From NCBI GenBank assembly GCA_021186555.1, contig JAJKFL010000010.1, positions 22,956,179-23,020,178 on the forward strand: DNA of 64,000 nt, given 5' to 3'. The notes beneath the pieces are model-generated. The model was not told the DNA's origin. It did not search any database and worked only from the letters and a program-made list of their open reading frames with translations. The translations under genes were made by a program, and so were the position numbers. This DNA comes from Reticulitermes speratus (taxonomy: Eukaryota > Arthropoda > Insecta > Blattodea > Rhinotermitidae). Position 1 is the stretch's first letter; every line of letters begins with the position of its first letter. Shown here piece after piece: positions 34,481 to 44,276 of this stretch.

Positions 34481-35970
34481 GAATAGTGTGCTGAGGGGGA
34501 TATTTGGGGTCTAAGAGGGACGGGGTAACAGGGGAGTGGAGAAGACTACATAACGAGGAACTTTATGATCTGTACTGATCTGAATAGTGTGCTGAGGAGG
34601 ATATTTGGGTCTAAGAGGGACGGGTAACAGGGGAGTGGAGAAGACTACATAACGAGGAACTTTATGATCTGTACTGATCTGAATAGTGTGCTGAGGAGGA
34701 TATTTGGGTCTAAGAGGGACGGGGTAACAGGGGAGTGGAGAAGACTACATAACGAGGAACTTTATGATCTGTACTGATCTGAATAGTGTGCTGAGGGGGA
34801 TATTTGGGTCTAAGAGTGACGGGGTAACAGGGGAGTGGAGAAGACTACATAACGAGGAGCTTTATGATCTGTACTGATCTGAATAGTGTGCTGAGGGGGA
34901 TATTTGGGTCTAAGAGTGACGGGGTAACAGGGGAGTGGAGAAGACTACATAACGAGGAACTTAATGATCTGTACTGATCTGAATAGTGTGCTGAGGGGGA
35001 TATTTGGGTCTAAGAGGGACGGGGTAACAGGGGAGTGGAGAAGACTACATAACGAGGAACTTTATGATCTGTACTGATCTGAATAGTGTGCTGAGGGCGA
35101 TATTTGGGTCTAAGAGTGACGGGGTAACAGGGGAGTGGAGAAGACTACATAACGAGGAGCTTTATGATCTGTACTGATCTGAATAGTGTGCTGAGGGGGA
35201 TATTTGGGTCTAAGAGTGACGGGGTAACAGGGGAGTGGAGAAGACTACATAACGAGGAACTTAATGATCTGTACTGATCTGAATAGTGTGCTGAGGGGGA
35301 TATTTGGGTCTAAGAGGGACGGGGTAACAGGGAGTGGAGAAGACTACATAACGAGGAACTTTATGATCTGTACTGATCTGAATAGTGTGCTGAGGGGGAT
35401 ATTTGGGTCTAAGAGGGACGGGGTAACAGGGAGTGGAGAAGACTACATAACGAGGAACTTTATGATCTGTACTGATCTGAATAGTGTGCTGAGGGGGATA
35501 TTTGGGTCTAAGAGGGACGGGGTAACAGGGGAGTGGAGAAGACTACATAACGAGGAACTTTATGATCTGTACTGATCTGAATAGTGTGCTGAGGGGGATA
35601 TTTGGGTCTAAGAGGGACGGGGTAACAGGGGAGTGGAGAAGACTACATAACGAGGAACTTTATGATCTGTACTGATCTGAATAGTGTGCTGAGGGGGATA
35701 TTTGGGTCTAAGAGGGACGGGGTAACAGGGGAGTGGAGAAGACTACATAACGAGGAACTTATGATCTGTACTGATCTGAATAGTGTGCTGAGGGGGATAT
35801 TTGGGTCTAAGAGGGACGGGGTAACAGGGAGTGGAGAAGACTACGTAACGAGGAACTTTATGATCTGTACTGATCTGAATAGTGTGCTGAGGGGGATATT
35901 TGGGTCTAAGAGGGACGGGGTAACAGGGGAGTGAAGAAGACTACATAACGAGGAACTTAATGATCTGTAT
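34481..35970 (+). repeat. 100-bp tandem array made from LINE-a coding sequence (15 copies)
   Basis: It is the same unit as at 5591-10277, in the opposite orientation: CTGAATAGTGTGCTGAGGGG, ATATTTGGGTCTAAGAGGGA, GAGAAGACTACATAACGAGG. Several units are 99 bp and keep the LINE frame for three units at a time. The array is flanked by LINE-a coding sequence on both sides (34450-34480 and from 35971). Confidence 0.95.
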
Positions 35971-36340
35971 TCATCACCAAATATTATTCGGGTAATCAAA
36001 TTAAGAAGAATGAGGTGGGCGGTGCATGTAGCACGTATGGGGAAGGGGAGAGGTGCATACAGGATTTTGGTGGGGAGACCTGAGGGAAGGTGACCACTTG
36101 GAAGACCCAGGCATAGATGGGAGGATAATGTTAGAAAGAATCTTTAAGAAGTGGGATGGTGGGGCATAGACTGGATTGATATGGCTCAGGATAGTGACAG
36201 GTGGCGGGCTGTTGTGAGTGCGGTAATGAACCTTCGGGTTCCATAAAACGCGGGGAATTTCTTGACTAGCTGACGACCTGTTAGCTTCTCAAGAAGGACT
36301 CTGCTCCATGGAGTTAGTTAGTTAGTTAGTCAGTTAGTTA
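35971..36340 (+). pseudogene. LINE-a C-terminal coding end, 3' UTR and (TTAG)n tail
   Basis: This is the best LINE-a 3' end in the window. Translation shows [36 protein letters not shown] and [18 protein letters not shown], then the stop. A 100-bp 3' UTR ends CTCCATGGAGTTAGTTAGTT with repeated TTAG. One base or more is lost near the GRPEG/PLGRP junction, so the frame is broken. Confidence 0.85.
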
Positions 36341-36349
36341 CACTAAAAG

Positions 36350-36430
36350 CAACATGTTTCGGCTTTCATACCAAAGCCATTATCGGGCCAAACCAAAATA
36401 AAGCAATATTAAGGATAAAATCTATATGAT
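36350..36430 (-). mobile_element. Repeat carrying a hammerhead-like motif
   Basis: On the minus strand GATAATGGCTTTGGTATGAA leads into AGCCGAAACATGTTGC. GGCUUU pairs with AAAGCC, a six-base stem. The 5' core is CCCGATAA rather than CTGANGA, so activity is doubtful. Confidence 0.4.
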
Positions 36431-36995
36431 ATTTCAATTACAGTAATGGGATACAAGGATGCTCCTTGACATACTTTTATAGTGCTTTAGCCAGATGATA
36501 GATTTGGCACAAAAGCCAAAACATATAGATGTTTACTGTAAAAACAGGAATTTGTTTACCAACAAAGCTGCGTCGACTGACCTGTTAAAGTGTACTTGGT
36601 TTCATATTAGAAATCAAAACGCCATGCTACACACTGAGGTTACTGCAGAGTGTTACAGTTTGGTCTCTAAGTGATACTGTCGTCGTCTTCAGATAAGTGG
36701 AACTTAATCTGACAGCTCCAATTGAATGAGCTAGTTTCAGTAGAAAGAACCTTCTAAATGTCGTGTTTGTATCAGAAACCTACAAGACAGTATAAGGTCC
36801 AGCGCAACAAATAGGAAATGTATTGAAATATTTGCTACAAAATATGTTTCGGAAGATACGTGTACTACGATTAAAAAAAAAAAGGCAACAAAGAACCAGA
36901 CAGAACCACATAACAGTGGAACTCCTACTGTTCTTGACTTACAAAAACATCTCTGACCTTGGATGTGGTGGCGCAGGAAGGGAGTCAGAACTTTA
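36431..36995. other. Unassigned sequence
   Basis: No gene is recognised. AGATGATAGATTTGGC ... GCCAAAACATATAG near 36493-36530 is a decayed relative of the hairpin motif. Confidence 0.35.
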
Positions 36996-37160
36996 GATGT
37001 TTATGATCAGTAACCAAAGTATTCCAGCTAAAAATACATTGGGGTGAAGTGCAGTTGTGTCTTGTTTGTGCGAGTTAATACTATGAACTTCTGTTGTGTT
37101 CTATATGTTTACAGCTGTGCATGAAATTTATTTTAATCTCGTTATAAACTAAATACTTAA
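36996..37160 (+). repeat. Dispersed repeat G, copy 1
   Basis: It shares AAAATACATTG, CAGTTGTGTCTTGT, TGCGAGTTAATAC and TCTGTTGTGTTCTAT in order with 48088-48262. Its function and ends are unknown. Confidence 0.55.
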
Positions 37161-37787
37161 CACACGAAGACGAAGAAAAAGTAATAAATGCAGATACAGA
37201 GACTTTTGTTATTGATTGGGCCTATATATCACTTTTGCAAGGTTAGTTCGGTGTCAAGGAACCATAATCAGCGCTGTCAAGGTCAGATTTATACTAGTGA
37301 GTCAACAACAGTAATTTTTTCGAGGTATATAGCTTTGAGCAGGAAACATCATTACATTCTTTGTCTCTAAGTTGGGGTGTCATCCCTGACCTGACCCTTC
37401 GCTGGTCACAGGGTAAAGAAGTTTTTATTTTACGGTTAGTGGACCACATTTTTCTTCCTTTCTTCCTTTCTTTCTTGTACAGAACTGAACGACGTTAAAG
37501 CACGACCATAAATCGCCATACAGCATTAAACACTGTAGGCACGAAACGTACAGTACAGCAAGCAGATCGGTTCAGGACAGGTGCCAATTGTAATCCCTAT
37601 CAGTCAGACCTCCTCGCCACTGACCTCCGTTCATTCATGAGAATTGAAATGACATGCAATGTCCATCCCGTTCACCGTGACTTTAATTTCAAGACGACGT
37701 GACACTCACGACTGCCAATTATCAAAGAGGCTAGAAACTTTATGTGTGCCGACACCCCTCACTTGTACTTGTAACATCTCAGTCAGT
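37161..37787. other. Unassigned sequence
   Basis: No gene is recognised; a C/T-rich stretch lies at 37443-37476. Confidence 0.4.
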
Positions 37788-37993
37788 TAATTAACTATTC
37801 TATTCCAACAAATGCTGTACACTTTTAGTGTTTTCTTGTCCCTACATATGTTTCGACACTCCTTGTGCCATCCTCGGGGGTGTCGTCGAGAGTTCACAGT
37901 TTTCAAATGCATCCAGTTCACTATCACTTAATATCACTTATCTTCTTGTTGATGGCGGTCAGCTTGTCTTGTTTGGTGTTTTATTAAAACTGA
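37788..37993 (-). mobile_element. Penelope-like or retrozyme-like repeat P1, inverted copy
   Basis: This roughly 205-bp arm is inverted relative to the copy at 38058-38320; both share AAAACACTAAAAGTGTA-type and GTCAGCTTGTCTTGT sequences. Its hammerhead-like core reads CCGAGGA, so the invariant U is lost and the site is probably dead. Confidence 0.6.
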
Positions 37994-38057
37994 ATAATTA
38001 AAACTTTATGAATAAAGATAGTCGTAGTATAAAATGTTAAAAGTTATTAAGACTTTG

Positions 38058-38320
38058 TTCAGTTTTAATAAAACACCAGACAAGACAAGCTGACCGCCAT
38101 GAACAAAAAGATAAGTGATATTCAGTGATAGTGAATTTATGTTGTGAAAGTTAATTGGATGCATTTAAAACAGTGAACTCTCGACGACACCCCTGAGGAT
38201 GGCATAAGGAGTGCCGAAACATATGTAGGGACAAGAAAACACTAAAATAGTGTAGTGCATTTGTTGGAATAAAGTAATTAATTAATTATTATAATGAGCG
38301 GTATATATAATATAAAGTTC
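38058..38320 (+). mobile_element. Penelope-like or retrozyme-like repeat P1, direct copy 1
   Basis: It runs from TTCAGTTTTAATAAAACACC through the hammerhead-like motif (38190-38230) to ATTATAATGAGCGGTATATA. The same 3' end recurs at 38608-38636, and in complement near 49700. No coding sequence is present. Confidence 0.65.
38190..38230 (+). ncRNA. Candidate hammerhead-type ribozyme
   Basis: CCC (stem I), CTGAGGA (core), an extra T, GGCA/TGCC (stem II), GAA, then ACATATGT as stem III, A, and GGG closing stem I. The cleavage site would follow GTA at 38227. The one departure from the classical fold is the extra U between the core and stem II. Confidence 0.45.
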
Positions 38321-38424
38321 GTTAATGCCCAACAAACAAAATTAGTATACCACAAGAACATTAAAGGGAAACTTCATAAAACTAATGCATCGATATGGTT
38401 CAATAACACCAAATTAACACCAAA

Positions 38425-38636
38425 ATAAGATAAGTGATATTAAGTGATAGTGAATTTATGTTTTGAAAGTGAAATGGATGCGTTTGAAAACTGTGAACTC
38501 TCGACGACACCCCTGAGGATGGCATAAGGAGTGCCGAAACATATGCAGGGACAAGAAAACACTAAAATAGTGTAGTGCATTTGTTGGAATAAAATAATTA
38601 ATTAATTATTATAATGAGCGGTATATATAATATAAA
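38425..38636 (+). mobile_element. Repeat P1, direct copy 2
   Basis: It repeats about 200 bp of 38106-38320 in the same orientation, including the 3' end with TAATTAATTAATTATTATAA. Its motif (38510-38550) has GCA where the other copy has GTA, which should abolish a hammerhead. Confidence 0.65.
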
Positions 38637-38861
38637 CTCTCAGCCGGTGTTGTAACAATATCGTCAGGCTGATTTATTGTAACCCTGATTGGACATCTCT
38701 GGGTCAATCTGACGGCCAGCACAGCTGTGTGGCACAATATTCATCTGGTTCAGCCTACAGCGACCTCGTTAGCACGTCTAATGTCAAAATATAACGGATC
38801 TATCAAGAAAGTTAATTGAAGGCCAAATTGTCCTCTGTGTCCTTCATCAAGGCCTATTTAT
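38637..38861. other. Unassigned sequence
   Basis: No recognisable gene or repeat. Confidence 0.4.
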
Positions 38862-38942
38862 AACCTCGATACCAGATAGACATGGGTGTTCATCTTCACG
38901 CCCCGGCGGCTTTATCCGTGGAGAAAAAGATCAAGGTACACT
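38862..38942 (-). mobile_element. SINE A fragment, diverged
   Basis: AACCTCGATACCAGATAGAC and CACGCCCCGGCGGCTTTATC match the SINE A middle in complement. Both ends are missing. Confidence 0.45.
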
Positions 38943-38953
38943 GAATAGATATC

Positions 38954-39200
38954 TTTCCAATGGCCCAACAGCCCCTAGTGGGCCAGGGCCTCCTCATTAT
39001 CGAGGCTTCACGATCACACTCAGACACACACACACTCGGTAGGACTGCTCTGGACGAGTGATCAGCCCGTCGCAGAGACCTCTACCTGACAACACACAAC
39101 TCTCACAAGAGACAGACATCCATGCCCCCGGCGGGATTCGAACCCGCAATCCCAGCAAGCTGCAGACCCATGCCTTAGACCGCGCGGCCACTGGCATCGG
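38954..39200 (-). mobile_element. SINE C, nearly full length
   Basis: The minus-strand head, B box, body and GGGCC tail are present; a short deletion removes part of the anticodon-arm region near 39161. Confidence 0.85.
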
Positions 39201-39289
39201 CGAACAGTGTATGTGTAATGTGAAATACCTGCGGTCGGAATGGAACTGTGGGGCACTTGCAAACAAATCCCTCACAACATGCCACTCCA

Positions 39290-39425
39290 CTACTCGGACT
39301 CTTGACCCGTGAAGATGCGACCGATACGTTATACCGAAACGTCGGTAAACAATTACCACACGACGCCGCGTAAAAACCCAGAAGACCGCAGATCTCATCA
39401 ACATCGCTGCGGAAGCCATAAATCA
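39290..39425. repeat. Fold-back family, single arm
   Basis: ACCCGTGAAGATGCGACCGA, CCGAAACGTCGGTAAACAAT and GCTGCGGAAGCC match the fold-back family; the second arm is poorly preserved. Confidence 0.5.
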
Positions 39426-40010
39426 AGTTTATGTCAATTTATTTTTGACATAAACCCATTAATTCAATATTCGTATCAATATTCAAATCCTTGGGATGTG
39501 ACGCCGTGACGATTGGCCAGCCACTCGCCCAAAGACACGGTGCCACACCGTCAAAAACACCGCTGGAAGGACCTCAAACCTTACACCAACATTCCCGCCC
39601 ACACGGCGTTTCTGGGAAGGCATATTGACTGTTAATAAATATTGTACTTCCTTCCTCAAAACGCGCAGACACGAACAATGGAACTGCGACGAAATCAAAA
39701 GGCGTCTTCATCATGTTCGTGTGCCGATAGCCAGCGGACAGACAGACTGCGCGTCACGAAGGAATTCTACTAGAAGGCCACGCACGCACGCCACGCCACA
39801 GCCACTCGATCTCACCACGTCTACTTCTGCAGCACATTGCACTTGGGTTTCCCCATCCAAAGTTCTGTTCACAGATCTTCGAAGTCTAGCAATTTTGCCA
39901 TAGCACCGAGTTGACATGTGTATGTTGCGTATGGCAGCCATCGATTTCCGAAAACATGATCGATATCCTCACATTTGATTTTACAGTAAATGTAATTTGA
40001 TGCATGTTTA
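39426..40010. other. Unassigned sequence
   Basis: No recognisable gene or repeat. Confidence 0.4.
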
Positions 40011-41980
40011 ACAGCAAACACAATAAACAGACCCTGTACAAACACAGTAAACAGACCCTGTACAAACACAGTAAATAGACCCTGTACAAACACAGTAAAC
40101 AGACCCTGTACAAACACAATAAACAGACCCTGTACAAACACAATATACAGACCCTGTACAAACACAGTAAACAGACCCTTACAAACACAGTAAACAGACC
40201 CTGTACAAACACAGTAAACAGACCCTGTACAAACACAGTAAACAGACCCTGTACAAACACAGTAAATAGACCCTGTACAAACACAGTAAACAGACCCTGT
40301 ACAAACACAATAAACAGACCCTGTACAAACACAATATACAGACCCTGTACAAACACAATAAACAGACCCTGTACAAACACAGTAAACAGACCCTGTACAA
40401 ACACAATAAACAGACCCTGTACAAACACAATATACAGACCCTGTACAAACACAGTAAACAGACCCTTACAAACACAGTAAACAGACCCTGTACAAACACA
40501 GTAAACAGACCCTGTACAAACACAATAAACAGACCCTGTACAAACACAATATACAGACCCTGTACAAACACAATAAACAGACCCTGTACAAACACAATAT
40601 ACAGACCCTGTACAAACACAATAAACAGACCCTGTACAAACACAATATACACACCCTGTACAAACACAATAAACAGATCCTGTACAAACACAATATACAG
40701 ACCCTGTACAAACACAGTAAACAGACCCTGTACAAACACAATATACAGACCCTGTACAAACACAGTAAACAGACCCTGTACAAACACAATAAACAGACCC
40801 TGTACAAACACAATATACAGACCCTGTACAAACACAATAAACAGACCCTGTACAAACACAGTAAACAGACCCTGTACAAACACAAAACAGACCCTGTACA
40901 AACACAATATACAGACCCTGTACAAACACAATAAACAGACCCTGTACAAACACAATATACAGACCCTGTACAAACACAATAAACAGACCCTGTACAAACA
41001 CAGTAAACAGAACCTGTACAAACACAGTAAACAGACCCTGTACAAACACAATATACAGACCCTGTACAAACACAGTAAACAGACCCTTACAAACACAGTA
41101 AACAGACCCTGTACAAACACAGTAAACAGACCCTGTACAAACACAATAAACAGACCCTGTACAAACACAATATGCAGACCTGTACAAACACAATAAACAG
41201 ACCCTTACAAACACAGTAAACAGACCCTGTACAAACACAGTAAACAGACCCTGTACAAACACAATAAACAGACCCTGTACAAACACAATAAACAGACCCT
41301 GTACAAACACAGTAAACAGACCCTGTACAAACACAGTAAACAGACCCTGTACAAACACAGTAAACAGACCCTGTACAAACACAGTAAACAGACCCTGTAC
41401 AAACACAGTAAACAGACCCTTACAAACACAGTAAACAGAACCTGTACAAACACAGTAAACAGACCCTGTACAAACACAATAAACAGACCCTGTACAAACA
41501 CAATATACAGACCCTGTACAAACACAATATACAGACCCTGTACAAACACAATATACAGACCCTGTACAAACACAATATACAGACCCTGTACAAACACAAT
41601 ATACAGACCCTGTACAACACAATAAACAGATCCTGTACAAACACAATAAAAATACCCTGTACAAACACAATAAACAGACCCTGTACAAACACAATAAACA
41701 GAACCTGTAAAAACACAATAAACAGACCCTGTACAATCACAGTAAACAGACCCTGTACAAACACAATAAACAGAACCTGTAAAAACACAATAAACAGACC
41801 CTGTACAATCACAGTAAACAGACCCTGTACAAATACAATAAACAGACCCTGTAAAACACAGTAAACAGACCCTGTACAAACACAATAAACAGACCCTGTA
41901 CAAATACAATAAACAGACCCTGTAAAACACAGTAAACAGACCCTGTACAAACACAATAAACAGACCCTGTACAAACACAG
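40011..41980. repeat. 24-bp tandem array (about 82 copies)
   Basis: The unit is CCCTGTACAAACACAGTAAA CAGA with three main variants: AGTAAAC, AATAAAC and AATATAC. Runs of variants recur in the same order, which indicates block duplication. Occasional one-base losses (CCCTTAC) shift the minus-strand frame. The multiple-of-3 unit produces long cysteine-rich open frames that are not genes. Confidence 0.95.
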
Positions 41981-42139
41981 TCACATGTCGCTGACATGCA
42001 ACGACAAAAAAGTTACTGAGTAAACACACGGAGCTTCACGACAGGTGTTTCTGAACAAATATCAGGATCAAATCAAGGACGATAACATGGGTAGGGATTG
42101 TAGCGCGCATGTGGTATAAGGAAAATGCATATAGGGCAT
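41981..42139. other. Unassigned sequence
   Basis: No recognisable element; it separates the array from a LINE-a fragment. Confidence 0.4.
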
Positions 42140-42385
42140 TGGTTTGAAAATCTAAAAAATGAGACATTTTGGAACGCCTAACCGTAGAAGAGATGATATT
42201 AATAAAATGGATATGAAAGAAATAGGATGGGAAGGCGAGGACTGGATTCATGTAGAGGATAGGGGCAAGTACCAGGGTCTTGTGAACGTAGTAATAAAGC
42301 TTCGGGTCCCATAAAATGCGGGGAATTTCTTGACTAGCTGAGACACTATTAGCTTATCAGGAAATACTCTGCTCCATGGAGTTAG
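42140..42385 (+). mobile_element. LINE-a 3' end
   Basis: Sense-strand matches include ATGGATATGAAAGAAATAGG (C-terminal coding), CTTCGGGTCCCATAAAATGC and CTCCATGGAGTTAGTTAATT. It is 5'-truncated with scattered mutations. Confidence 0.7.
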
Positions 42386-42527
42386 TTAATTATAATTCAT
42401 ATCTTAATGAGTCACTGTGCGTCTCGGTTTATTGACGGTGCTTGCTGAAATAGATGGGCAAATGACACAGAGTGACATTACACACGGCACATGTTGAAGG
42501 CACCGTGACTTATTGTAAGGTCATTCA
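42386..42527. other. Unassigned sequence
   Basis: No recognisable feature. Confidence 0.4.
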
Positions 42528-43097
42528 TACCGCAATCTGTCTTACGACAGGTCCGTAGCCTCTTCATTCTGTAGTCTGTCTTACGACAGGTCCGTAGCCT
42601 CTTCATTCTGTAGTCTGTCTTACGACAGGTCCGTAGCCTCTTCATTCTGTAGTCTGTCTTACGACAGGTCCGTAGCCTCTTCATTCTGTAGTCTGTCTTA
42701 CGACAGGTCCGTAGCCTCTTCATTCTGTAGTCTGTCTTACGACAGGTCCGTAGCCTCTTCATTCTGTAGTCTGTCTTACGACAGGTCCGTAGCCTCTTCA
42801 TTCTGTAGTCTGTCTTACGACAGGTCCGTAGCCTCTTCATTCTGTAGTCTGTCTTACGACAGGTCCGTAGCCTCTTCATTCTGCAGTCTGTCTTACGACA
42901 GGTCCGTAGCCTCTTCATTCTGTAGTCTGTCTTACGACAGGTCCGTAGCCTCTTCATTCTGTAGTCTGTCTTACGACAAGTCCGTAGCCTCTTCATTCTG
43001 TAGTCTGTCTTACGACAGGTCCGTAGTCTGTCTTACGACAGGTCCGTAGCCTCTTCATTCTGTAGTCTGTCTTACGACAGGTCCGTAGCCTCTTCCA
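42528..43097 (-). repeat. 39-bp LINE-b-derived array, second locus (about 14 copies)
   Basis: It is the same unit as 32090-33343 in complement (TCTTACGACAGGTCCGTAGC and CTCTTCATTCTGTAGTC). One unit is partially deleted near 43020. On the minus strand it follows directly from the LINE-b fragment at 43098-43376, so both arrays sit at the 3' end of a LINE-b copy. Confidence 0.93.
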
Positions 43098-43376
43098 AAG
43101 CAACTTCTCCACACAGTGCGATCCAGTGCTTACTCTTTCAATTTGCAGTATCTTCTCTTTTCCTTAAGGCCATCCAGTAGCTGCTTACGTCTTCTCCCTC
43201 GTCTTCCCGTCATTTCTATCCTTCCTTCTAACTTTCCTTCAATCACGTGTTTCAGAAGGCAGTTCCTACGCAAGATGTGACCAATCCAGTTAGCCTTTCT
43301 TCTTTTTACTGTATGTACGATATTCCTCTCCTCCTTCACTCTGTGTAATACTTCTTCATTTCTCACACGATCGGTC
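43098..43376 (-). pseudogene. LINE-b C-terminal fragment
   Basis: The minus strand encodes RNEEVLHRVKEERNIVHTVK, RKANWIGHILRRNCLLKHV and EGRIEMTGRRGRRRKQLLDG. It is cut off on its 5' side at about 43376 and passes into the array at its 3' side. Confidence 0.82.
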
Positions 43377-43829
43377 CGAGGTACGAGGAAACAGGTCCAT
43401 GTATTTAGTGTTGCAACTGACGATGTATCAACTGGGGGACACTGGTACGAAGAGTGACCGTCTGCAGCCAGAACACCGACTGTACTTACAACGAATTCAG
43501 AAGCGTCGTGCGCATGTCACAAAAGCCAGAGCATAGGCCTGATATGAGAATGACTTCAAAATTATCTGCGCTAAATGTAGCCTAATGAGACAACATAGTA
43601 ACCCGATGTGAATTTAAACAAGAGAGGCAATGTACGTATAACGTAACACTGAGGCGCGTTCGCGTAACCATTGTCGCCGTGGAAAAGCAATAAGTATTAC
43701 ATATTCTGAGTGTATGTCTGTAGCCTTAGTTATCCAGCATGCAAAGCGCATGCGCCGTATTATATTGTCATCTGTGGCCTGTCTGGCTGTACCGTATTTT
43801 TCCACATTATCTCATAAACGGTACGATTT
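43377..43829. other. Unassigned sequence
   Basis: No recognisable gene or repeat. Confidence 0.4.
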
Positions 43830-44060
43830 TGGGAAAAAAGTTATTGAACATAAAATTTGTGTTTTGATTTTATCTACTGTCAATGTAAATAATTGCCACA
43901 AACAGTGTTACAGTGCTGTGATAATACCAAATGGACCAGTGAACAGTGAAGTGAACTTATCAATGTACCCCTGATGATGGCCGAGTCACGGCCGAAACAT
44001 GTGTAGGGTGAATTGAACATAAATACGAAAATAGAAGTGCATTTGTTGGTTGAAAAACTG
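43830..44060 (+). mobile_element. Penelope-like or retrozyme-like repeat P2
   Basis: It resembles P1 in layout (GTGAACTT upstream, motif, then GAAAATAGAAGTGCATTTGT, GGTTG) but differs in sequence. It contains the best hammerhead candidate of the window (43967-44009). No coding sequence is seen. Confidence 0.55.
43967..44009 (+). ncRNA. Candidate hammerhead-type ribozyme, best copy
   Basis: The parts in order are ACCC (stem I), CTGATGA (core, 43971-43977), one extra T, GGCC/GGCC (stem II, loop GAGTCAC), GAA (43994-43996), ACATGTGT (stem III, 43997-44004), A, then GGGT (44006-44009) pairing with ACCC. All conserved core positions and the A15.1-U16.1 pair are present. Cleavage would fall after A44005. 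The extra U before stem II is unusual. Confidence 0.5.
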
Positions 44061-44276
44061 AAAAGTCGTAATTTTATATTGTATTTTAATATTTTATCCG
44101 GATGATGGACAAAGTCCAGAAGACAGTTGGTTCTCAATATTTAATAACTGAGCCCGCAATGCACCTGCCAGATGTACCGACATTAAAACACCCCCCCCCC
44201 CACTCCAAATGGTCGTAGTGCAGACACCTTAACCCGCAGACGTTGACAGTGCGTGCACGCAGTGCTGTGTATCTCC
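44061..44276. other. Unassigned sequence with a C-run
   Basis: A homopolymer C tract lies at 44191-44201. Nothing else is recognised. Confidence 0.4.

Noticed and set aside
39886-41736. Long cysteine-rich open frame (616 codons)
   Set aside because: It is the 24-bp array read in one frame; the unit is a multiple of three. No signal peptide or domain is present.
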